64,000 nucleotides of DNA, taken from contig WNKI01000001.1 of NCBI GenBank assembly GCA_015350385.1, forward strand, positions 5,519,523 to 5,583,522, in the 5' to 3' direction. Under the pieces are notes generated by a model, which made no database searches, was not told the DNA's origin, and was given only the letters and a program-made list of their open reading frames with translations. The position numbers and the translations under genes are program-made. Positions 56,610-64,000 of this stretch are shown piece by piece (positions within the stretch are counted from its first letter, which is position 1; each line of letters begins with the position of its first letter). Source of the DNA: Aculops lycopersici (Eukaryota; Arthropoda; Arachnida; Trombidiformes; Eriophyidae).

Positions 56610-56753
56610 TCTCAGCTTGATGCAAGCTTATGAACAGTTATATTATGTCAATGTGATTCCTATACGTAAGAAATTTGTCTCTCGCAGATTTTAGGTAGCA
56701 AGATGAAAATATAACTTGACACCCTCTCTAGTTGATTTCAATTCACGGTTAGA

Positions 56754-56759
56754 TTTATT
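56754..56759 (-). terminator. Poly(A) signal of SEM1
   Basis: TTTATT on the plus strand, AATAAA on the minus strand, about 30 bp after the SEM1 stop. Confidence 0.5.
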
Positions 56760-56789
56760 ACATCGAGCTGCGCGATCTTGTCACCCAAA

Positions 56790-56963
56790 TTATCGCTTCT
56801 GTTGCATCAATTGCTGATGGAAATCTTCCTCGACATCATCGTCATCCCAATTGTCCTCCCAGACAGGGAAGTTTTCTTCCTTGGTTTGCCAATCTTCGGC
56901 TGGAAACTCCTCGAAGTCATCGTCTTCGAGCGCCTTAGGCTTATTCTGCTCTTCTGAAGACAT
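56790..56963 (-). CDS. Sem1: SEM1/DSS1, 26S proteasome and TREX-2 subunit
   Basis: A 57-residue acidic protein. The sequence carries the two family hallmarks: the EDDDFEEFPAEDW box (about 13-25) and VWEDNWDDDDVEEDF (about 34-48), followed by a short helical C terminus with Gln and Lys. In animals and yeast, this intrinsically disordered protein stabilises the proteasome lid, the TREX-2 mRNA export complex and BRCA2. The start ATG at 56963 is the only reasonable one, and the length is close to that of other species (about 70 in human), with a shorter C-terminal helix. It converges with IP3K (218 bp between stops). No intron. Confidence 0.93.
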   Translation of the reverse strand: MSSEEQNKPKALEDDDFEEFPAEDWQTKEENFPVWEDNWDDDDVEEDFHQQLMQQKR

Positions 56964-57227
56964 GGTAATATATTATTGTATAACTATATCAAGTTTTGAT
57001 GATAATCAAGAAGAATTGTTTAGCTGAATATGTTGGGTGTCCAATCGGATGCGATGCTAAATGCATTGGAGAATAAATAAATAAACAACACTAGTTCATT
57101 CACTCACTCATTTGCTAGCAGCTATCTGGCTGGCTCTTACCGTGGCCGCTGAAATGAACAGCGAGCGTGTTGAGTCGGTGAATGACCGTCTAAGCAAAAT
57201 TTGATATACAAATTTATTCAAATAAAT
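56964..57227. other. Short intergenic region
   Basis: Probably the SEM1 promoter and the 3' UTR of the 57.2-kb ORF. No other feature seen. Confidence 0.4.
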
Positions 57228-57479
57228 CTATTTATCAGAAGTATAACATTTTGGATCAACATAGATTTCCATCTCGACGTGGGGAGTCTCACCTGTCGTC
57301 GATCTTGACAGGGGTTCACCACTTGGTTTGCTTGACTTGTCCAGAAACTCCGATACTCGCTGTGTTAAAAAAGCTGGTCGGCCAATCGGTTTAATGTCTG
57401 GTTTTGCTTTGTATTTCGGCAGAACATTCCTATATTCATTCTCTAACTTCAGTAACTCTTTATTGCTTTGGCTTGACAT
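57228..57479 (-). CDS. Small protein, possibly NOPCHAP1-like
   Basis: 83 residues from ATG to TAA. It has a charged helical start (NKELLKLENEYRNVLP), a stretch AFLTQRVSEFLDKS, and a C-terminal PHVEMEIYVDP. The last two, in that order, faintly recall the NOPCHAP1 (C12orf45) core, in which a leucine-rich helix is followed by IEMDV, but the resemblance is by eye and weak. It is divergent from Tmem63 with 409 bp between starts. The alternative is an unrelated small gene. Codon composition is ordinary and there is no repeat, so I think it is real. Confidence 0.45.
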   Translation of the reverse strand: MSSQSNKELLKLENEYRNVLPKYKAKPDIKPIGRPAFLTQRVSEFLDKSSKPSGEPLSRSTTGETPHVEMEIYVDPKCYTSDK

Positions 57480-57888
57480 CCTGGGTCGCTATTTCAACTT
57501 AACCCTTACCTGTACATCAATAGTATCTACACAATCGGTGGTTGGGCGTCGACGGCGCTAATGGTTGCGCTGCGATTTCGCAGCCTTTTCATGTAGCGGG
57601 GTTCCCACCCGCCATCGTCGCCGCTGCTGCACGCGACACAGTTAGCGCCACAAACACACATTGTGGAATGTTTTATTTCGAAACCTTGTGAAAATGTAGA
57701 AGAATAGTATTAACAACAATAATTCCGATTACATCTCAGGTGGCAAGATGTTGTAACAATCAGAATGGCAACCATTCATCAATATACCATAAACCTATTA
57801 GAACTGCAAAATCAGAAACTTAAGTACTCAAGAAGAATTATTGCTGAAAAACAATTTATCTTATATTCAAGGAACCTAGCATAAAATA
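57480..57888. promoter_or_regulatory. Candidate bidirectional promoter
   Basis: The 409 bp between the divergent start codons of the small minus-strand gene and Tmem63. It is GC-rich at the left (57545-57640, with GTCGACGGCGC and CGTCGCCGC) and AT-rich at the right. No core element was identified beyond composition. Confidence 0.3.
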
Positions 57889-60800
57889 ATGTTGACCGAG
57901 CGAGGCTGGTGGCCAACATTGGCCTCCGTGGCCAACATATCAAGTATTAGAGATGAGAAAGCGGTCAATTGTACCACTCTAATCAATCCTACAAACACCA
58001 CCATCGTTTTTGATGTTGGTTGGCAAGCAATACCTGAGACAATAGTATTCAACCTGATAATATTCTTCTTCTTTCTAGTTATATTTATAATTTTAAGACG
58101 CCTTGCTTGGGATAGAAAGCATGTCAATATCAAGAGAACTAGCAAAAATTGGCTACAATCTATTTACGGCGATCGAAAATTGGCTACACGATGTAAAAAT
58201 AGAGAAGACAGCCCCATAATTCATCATAAACATGATCTTCAAATAGATATTCTAATGCCCCCTAAAAGGAATTCGGGCGATATGGTTGAAGCTGCAGCTT
58301 CTGCAGCCAGTCCCATTCCTATAAATGTAACAAATATAGCAAACAATGACAATATGAATCAAGCCAATCCAGAGAACCAACAAGTCATAACAAGCGAACC
58401 ATCGGATTCAACTGTACCAATACTTTTTACTGTACCCACACCCGAAGCAGATACATCTAGTCTAGAGGGAGTTCAAAGCAATCATACAACAAATGGAATC
58501 GTTATCAACACTTCCAATCCCTCACCCCAACCAAATGGCAGAAACGAAGATGGGATCTTGGGAACTTCGTTCGATTTTGCAAACATACCAACCAATATTC
58601 AGGCAACATTCGCTGAAGTTGGTTACAAATTAAGCGATGTCTTGCTCATCAGCAACAATGATATACTCAATAGTCGTGGTAATGATGCTTTACAATACCT
58701 TTTATTCCAACAATATATCATATACTTTCTTGCAATACTCAGTATATTCTGCATGCTGGTCGTATTACCAATCAACCTACAAGGCAAAGAATTCGACACA
58801 TCACAAGGTTTTGCCAGAACTACTATCATAAATCTACCTGAAAATTCACAATTCTATTGGGTTCATGTGATCGGCGCTTCAATTATTAGTTTGATCGGGA
58901 TATTCATGATGCATAGATTCTCAAAGGTTATCAAGCTTGATGAAGAACAAATAACAAGACGCACATTATTAATACGAAGAATACCAAAGAAGAAACGCGA
59001 CAAAGAGTTGCTAGCAAATTATTTCAAGAAAGCGATTCCGAATTGTATAATTGAGGGGATCCAATCAGTCTACGATGTTAGAAAGTTGACACCCTTAACA
59101 AATGAACTAAGAAGTCTTGTAAATGCACGTTGCTACTGCATCGAATACCTGGAACTCAAAAGCAAACGTCTGCAAATGAGACCATCATCATTTGGGGAGT
59201 TTGGATGCTTATGTGCTTGTAGCGAGTGTTGTCGCAAAGTCGATAGTCTACAATACTACACCAAAAAAGAGGAGGAACTTCAACAACTGATTGAGACTGA
59301 AATGAACAAGGTTGTCTCACATCCTACCGGTGGTTTCTTTATAACATTCCAAACAGAGAAGATGGCGCAACAAGCATTTGTTCATTTGAAACAGAAACAA
59401 GAGCGTGCCTTCTCGTTCTGTCCCTTCTCGAGCACCTTTACCCAGATGACAACATGGTGTCGCAAGTGCCTACGCATAGTAGAAGAAGATGAGCTTGGTG
59501 TTGCGCACTGGATGGTCTCATACGCCCCATATCCAGATGATATTAATTGGTGTGACATAACCGTGAATCTTAGAATGCAATGGTTCAGAAGCATAGTCGT
59601 GAGCTTATTGCTGTTGATTTTATTTGTATTCATATCAACACCGACGGTCATCCTAAATGCAAGTGATACATTGAAAATTTCGAATCTCATAGGCTGGTTG
59701 CAATACTTTTTACCCTCGGAAATTGGTTCAAAAGTTCCTGAATTTATAGGCCCATTTATATTGGTTATCGCGGCCTCAGCTTTACCTGCTATCGTAACCC
59801 TAGCTTGCCAGTATATTTCGTACGCCAATCTATCAGCAAAGAATCATGCAATCATGTGGAAGGTCTATCTATTCCTGGTTTTTATGGTTATTATTTGGCC
59901 CTCATTGGGCTTAACAAGTTTAAAAGCATTCCTATTGATGATGTTGAGCAAAGGAGACTTCCCGTGGAATTGTCTATTCCCTGTCAAGATTGGCGCATTC
60001 TTTGTCAACTATACAATTCAGTATGCATTCATAGGTAATATCATGGAGCTACTTCGTTTACCAGAGCTATTAATCTATCTATGGTACATGGCAGCAGCGA
60101 GATCGCGCGCCGAAATAGACACCGTGAGCAAGTATGTTGTTTGGGACTTTTCAATAGGTATTAGATACCCCAGATTTTTATTAATATTTGCCATGGTTGT
60201 CACATATAGTGTTTCATGCCCACTTATAACAGTGGCCGGTCTAGTCTACATGCTCATCAAACATTTGATTGATAGATACAACATATATTATGTTTATAAT
60301 CCAAGCAAAATCAACAGCAAAATTCATTCCACAGCAATAATGTTTGTTCACATTGCCTTCCTTATGATGCAGGCTCAAATATTCACGGTCACTTTGGTAC
60401 GAACTGGCTACAGCCGAGTGTTTGGATTAGCTTTATTCGTATTCCTGGTTAGTTTATTAGTTTTTAGTGGCCACTTCTTCTTCTACATGTTCAGGAATAT
60501 CAACCATTTAACATATCGTGCCACTAGGAAACTTATCAAAGCTCGTCGAGAATATTGCGCTTGTGCCTACCTACCACCTGTATTATACAACCTGACTAGA
60601 TATCGACTGAACAAGTCACCTAGCATGCCAAATGCTCAAGCAGCTGCATCGGCTTCAGGAGATGTCAACGGAGCTAGCGGCGCACCTAACGGTCATCAAC
60701 GAAACGCTGGCGGTGGCTCTTTCGGAGGCAACTGGTCTGCAGGCGGTATGAGTGGTGACACAGGGTTCAGTGGTAATGGAACAACGAACGGGGTAACAAG

Positions 60801-61074
60801 TGGCGGAGTTGATAGTCTTGGCTCGAGTCAAATCCTTTTGGTGCCTACAATAGACACTAGTGACGCTTATTTCTTGAGTGGAGCGGCCGGGTTGGTTGGC
60901 CATTCGAGACCAAAGTATGGTCATCACACGACTCTCCTTAGCACCAAAAAGCACAATCCCAAATCAAGGCGCACGGCCTCAGATGGCCAGCAACAATTCC
61001 ATCCAAGTCGATTGGTTCAATATGAGGAGCTACAATTGAAAAGAACCAGTAGTGACCTTGACAATATAGTCTGA
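57889..61074 (+). CDS. Tmem63: TMEM63/OSCA-family mechanosensitive channel
   Basis: 1061 residues. The OSCA/TMEM63 family forms stretch- and osmolarity-gated cation channels in plasma and lysosomal membranes. The extracellular N terminus has NxT/S sites (NIS, NCT, NTT). TM0 lies at about 54-72. An unusually long hydrophilic segment (about 80-265; Asn/Ser/Thr-rich) precedes TM1-TM2 (about 270-295 and 324-343). The cytosolic domain (about 350-560) has TLLIRRIPKKKRDKE and CCRKVDSLQYYTKKEEEL, both close to TMEM63A/B. The pore block from about 564 has several TMs to about 880, including FRSIVVSLLLLILFVFIS and DTVSKYVVWDFSIGIRYP. The tail (880-1061) is Gly/Ser-rich. Vertebrate TMEM63 proteins are about 750-830 residues; the extra length is in the first loop and the tail. 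No intron. Confidence 0.92.
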   Translation: MLTERGWWPTLASVANISSIRDEKAVNCTTLINPTNTTIVFDVGWQAIPETIVFNLIIFFFFLVIFIILRRLAWDRKHVNIKRTSKNWLQSIYGDRKLATRCKNREDSPIIHHKHDLQIDILMPPKRNSGDMVEAAASAASPIPINVTNIANNDNMNQANPENQQVITSEPSDSTVPILFTVPTPEADTSSLEGVQSNHTTNGIVINTSNPSPQPNGRNEDGILGTSFDFANIPTNIQATFAEVGYKLSDVLLISNNDILNSRGNDALQYLLFQQYIIYFLAILSIFCMLVVLPINLQGKEFDTSQGFARTTIINLPENSQFYWVHVIGASIISLIGIFMMHRFSKVIKLDEEQITRRTLLIRRIPKKKRDKELLANYFKKAIPNCIIEGIQSVYDVRKLTPLTNELRSLVNARCYCIEYLELKSKRLQMRPSSFGEFGCLCACSECCRKVDSLQYYTKKEEELQQLIETEMNKVVSHPTGGFFITFQTEKMAQQAFVHLKQKQERAFSFCPFSSTFTQMTTWCRKCLRIVEEDELGVAHWMVSYAPYPDDINWCDITVNLRMQWFRSIVVSLLLLILFVFISTPTVILNASDTLKISNLIGWLQYFLPSEIGSKVPEFIGPFILVIAASALPAIVTLACQYISYANLSAKNHAIMWKVYLFLVFMVIIWPSLGLTSLKAFLLMMLSKGDFPWNCLFPVKIGAFFVNYTIQYAFIGNIMELLRLPELLIYLWYMAAARSRAEIDTVSKYVVWDFSIGIRYPRFLLIFAMVVTYSVSCPLITVAGLVYMLIKHLIDRYNIYYVYNPSKINSKIHSTAIMFVHIAFLMMQAQIFTVTLVRTGYSRVFGLALFVFLVSLLVFSGHFFFYMFRNINHLTYRATRKLIKARREYCACAYLPPVLYNLTRYRLNKSPSMPNAQAAASASGDVNGASGAPNGHQRNAGGGSFGGNWSAGGMSGDTGFSGNGTTNGVTSGGVDSLGSSQILLVPTIDTSDAYFLSGAAGLVGHSRPKYGHHTTLLSTKKHNPKSRRTASDGQQQFHPSRLVQYEELQLKRTSSDLDNIV

Positions 61075-61522
61075 AATTAGATTAAAGATGCACGACTCAT
61101 ATAATTAGTCACAACTAGTGTGGGCTTGAATGAGAAAGTGCATTAATACGAGAAAATATGGATAACTATTACTAATCTATGACATCTAGACCAGGCAACA
61201 AAGAGTGAAAAGTTTCTACTGATATCTCGATGACTAGTAGCAACCAAGCTCGATCTAGTTAGTTTATGATGAAATTATTAAAAGTAGGGAGGTACAATGG
61301 TAGAGATGAGACAAATTTTTGAAATTACAATTTGAATGTGTTAGAAATTAAAGTAAAGCAGAGCACAAGATGACGGAACTCGATGGAGTTCCCAGTTTTA
61401 CCTACTGAATCCACTTTATTGTTCAAGTTAATCCTCAAATCACAAGTCGCAGCTGGGAACATCATCAATCTCAATGAGGTGCCAATTGGCGTCAGTGTTG
61501 GCTTTAGCTCATGTCAAAACTG

Positions 61523-61556
61523 GATTATCACCTGATTATATATTTTGGTGATAATC
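61523..61556. repeat. Perfect inverted repeat, 10-bp arms
   Basis: GATTATCACC and GGTGATAATC with a 14-nt loop, about 450 bp after the Tmem63 stop. Confidence 0.6.
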
Positions 61557-62145
61557 TCTGAGGTCAATTGATTCCTCACACCATTAAAAGAAAAGCGCAA
61601 CTGTGCGCAGACCACCTGACAAAACCTTGGAGTCGCGATGGTGGATTGACTTTCTACTGGTGGGTCCTAGCGCCACCAGTGGTTGCAACATGTATGTCGA
61701 ATCTCATCGTCCATGTTTTTCAAATAGTCGCCGACAAAGCCTCTCATCTTCAATGAAAATAGACTTGATGAGACACACGCACTCAATCAGAACCTCATCT
61801 AGCACACGAGAGATTTAGAGCAAATTCTAAGTTTTCGACGTTGATTGATGGCCACTTGGGTCAGCAGTTGGTTGGCGTCGCCGTAGTCGCCACTGATGAT
61901 AACGGTTGTCGTAGTGCATGGATTGGAGTTTTACTGGGAATTGACTGGTAACCTTCCGGTAGACTTCTAGATTTTTGGCGCACGACAGTCGCAAAAGAGT
62001 AGGACGACGACGACGACGATGACGATAAGACGATGAGAAAAGTAGAAACAAATTGGCGTCGGAATTGAATATTGAATTTGCTTCGTGTCGTGTTAAGTTG
62101 TGTGTATAGACAACAACAACAACAAAAACTCGAAGATTGATGATG

Positions 62146-62178
62146 GATGCGATTCGATTTTGTGAATCGAATCGCATC
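62146..62178. repeat. Perfect hairpin, 14-bp stem, 5-nt loop
   Basis: GATGCGATTCGATT, loop TTGTG, then AATCGAATCGCATC. Confidence 0.8.
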
Positions 62179-63928
62179 ACATCGCAGCGGCCGCTCACCT
62201 CTTACCTTTGGTTGTGGGTGATATTTTATTGACTGCAACTTAATTCAATAACTCCAGCCTCGAAATGGAAGATAGTGGGGTGGAGACCGGGAGTTTGGCT
62301 ATGCTCACGCCGACCGCCGGAAGTCGCGAACATTGGCCAAACCTTTGCCACTGCAGCTAACGACGTCCGCCTCTCGTGTCCTTGGTACCCGAAAGCTCCG
62401 GGCCAGGTGAGCGTCTAGGAGGCGGAGCCACGAGGGAGCGGGAAGGACACACGGGACGAGAGTTCACGGCGAGCAGCAGTAGCATCGGTAATCGACGGTA
62501 GCTGATGTTCATTTGATTGGAAGGGATTCACGCAACAGAAACGATGCGATGAAACCAACAACATGAGCAAGAAAAAGAACAACCGCACAAACCACAGACA
62601 GCGCAACCCCCTCCCACAAAACTCATCTATCATCCGGCAAAGCGAAACATTGTTGTTCTATGGAAATCCTCCTCCTTTTACCTGGCCGCGGTCTTGGCGC
62701 ACATTGAAAGCCCTTCGCTCTCATCGTGAAACAAGAAGTGAGCAAGCGAAGAAACAAACAAACAAAGACTCGCTTGATTTAGGGCAAGCGAGGGGGCAAG
62801 AGTTGCTGCGTCGTCAAGAACAATGCCAACCGACAAAAGTGAACAGGAAGCTTGCCGGCGGATACTTTATACTATATAAAGCGAGCGTATCAACCGATCA
62901 AGTGTCGGTCGTGAGCTAACCTTTTGTTTGTTCATCGTCATCATCATCATCACCACCGTCCTCCTCGGCGCTTAGGTTGTTTCTCGCGCTTGCGAGTCGC
63001 TTGGTTGGCCTTTTCGACCTGCAACTCGCCGATGGGCGACGACCAACTATTGGCCACCCTCTCGCTCCCGTTTGGCCTTGTGAAAATGTGAGCTTTGACT
63101 GAACGCTCACATGGTCGTCTAACTAGTCGTCGTCGTCGTTGTCTTGATCTCTAGCGTAGACTTGAGACTCGCAGCTCACAGTTCGATTGACAGTCGAGCC
63201 GAAACGACCCGTCGACGATCAAGAAGACGACTTCGCCGCCAACCACTGAGCGAGCTGGTCAAGTGATTGCTCGCCCCCAGTTCACCAAACAAAACTAAAC
63301 CTTACCTGCTTATCTGCCTGCCACCACAAGCTACAACAGCAACTTCAGCCAATGGTCGCAGGAAAGACCACTACTAGCTAGCTTGCCGCGCAGAAGTGTT
63401 GTGCGCCTACGGTTATAGGTTGGCCCAGCGGAATAAAGGTCTCTCGCGAAATTCAGTCTCAACTTGCAACTCAACTGTACAAGTTTTGTCGGCCGCTAGC
63501 TGGCGGCAAAATTGACGCCGCATCTCAGACTCGGAGGAGTCAGGTGAAGCCAGTCAGCCTTCGTCATCATCGGAGACGTCATTTTGCCTACCTCGCCGTC
63601 TGCCTCTCGTCCAAATCTCTCCCATTCTCTCTTTTCCTCTGAAATCTTTGTCCGTCTATCGCTCTTTAACTTGGAGGCTCGACTGCTGAAGGTATCGAGC
63701 GATCGATGCTAGCGAGCGCAACAACTGGTGAGTGTGGTGGCCAGCCAACAGGTGGGTTGGACGCTCAACTTCTCTCACTCGACTGGATTCAACATGAAAC
63801 TACCACTAGCAGCAGCGGAAACTACGGCCACTAGACTTTGGTTCCGACAATCAATTGACAGCCAAAGTGGGCTGACTTTTCGCTCCTCGTCGATCGCTTG
63901 AGATTTCGTTGGTCAGACTGTTGGATGG

Positions 63929-63933
<5 letters not shown>

Positions 63934-64000
<67 letters not shown>
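63934..64000. repeat. GA microsatellite at the window edge
   Basis: About 33 GA units running to the last base, so the repeat continues beyond the window or marks a contig end. Confidence 0.85.

Larger units (their letters stand above)
61075..64000. other. Gene-poor right edge
   Basis: No gene recognised. ORFs of up to 125 codons (61827-62238 minus, 62563-62919 plus) are Ser/Arg- or Gln/Lys-rich with no motif. Two perfect hairpins are at 61523-61556 and 62146-62178. A near-consensus GCCGGAAGT is at about 62318. CAG/GTGAGC at 62405 could be a donor of an unseen non-coding exon. Confidence 0.4.

Noticed and set aside
61827..62238. Overlapping minus ORFs of about 125 codons
   Set aside because: Ser/Arg/Phe-rich, formed from CGA and CAA repeats, with no recognisable motif.

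Overview
The window looks like nuclear DNA of a small-genome arthropod, most likely a chelicerate and probably a mite. The evidence is the animal gene set (FE65, kinesin-2, HAND, DCN1-like, UBE2Q, novel PKC, IP3 3-kinase, SEM1/DSS1, TMEM63), the shortage of introns (most genes are one uninterrupted exon; the introns found are about 70-180 bp with GTAAGT/GTGAGT donors), and a pair of Dscam-like two-Ig 5' cassettes of a kind known from Chelicerata. Extreme intron loss is known in eriophyoid mites, so that group is a reasonable guess. The species is an inference and was not tested.

Layout. 0-18.4 kb is gene-dense: FE65-like adaptor (398-2146), a BRCT ORF in the same frame behind its stop (2222-2698), a small unknown gene on the minus strand (2795-3076), a DHHC palmitoyltransferase (3727-4524), a KIF3B-type kinesin-2 (5117-7732), HAND bHLH factor (minus, 7878-9068), a DCN1-like neddylation E3 (10972-11946), and three tandem minus-strand SLC16-like transporters (12776-18347) with a 104-bp remnant of a further copy between the first two.

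18.4-33.2 kb is mostly non-coding and holds two plus-strand, three-exon cassettes (27378-29103 and 31845-33172). Each begins with its own ATG and signal-type hydrophobic segment, encodes two Ig domains, uses only phase-1 introns, and ends in a splice donor with no recognisable downstream exon in the window. Separate 5' cassettes that would splice to a remote constant region are the best reading and the most interesting feature here.

33.4-40.7 kb carries UBE2Q (minus, 33485-34912) and a four-exon novel-type PKC without a C2 domain (minus, 38009-40732). 40.7-55.7 kb is a 15-kb stretch without a gene I can recognise, rich in simple repeats, short perfect hairpins and ETS-like sites, with a 20-N assembly gap at 46593-46612. 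55.7-61.1 kb is dense again: IP3 3-kinase, the 57-residue proteasome/TREX-2 protein SEM1, a small unknown gene, and TMEM63. 61.1-64 kb is non-coding and ends in a GA repeat that runs off the window.

There is no operon logic. Hand/Dcun1d and the 57.2-kb ORF/Tmem63 are divergent pairs that may share promoter regions. Cassette 2 and UBE2Q converge, with poly(A) signals on opposite strands 30 bp apart. Several apparent ORF starts are not ATG (27327, 31833, 5078 are TTG; 9098 is GTG), and I moved those genes to the first in-frame ATG.
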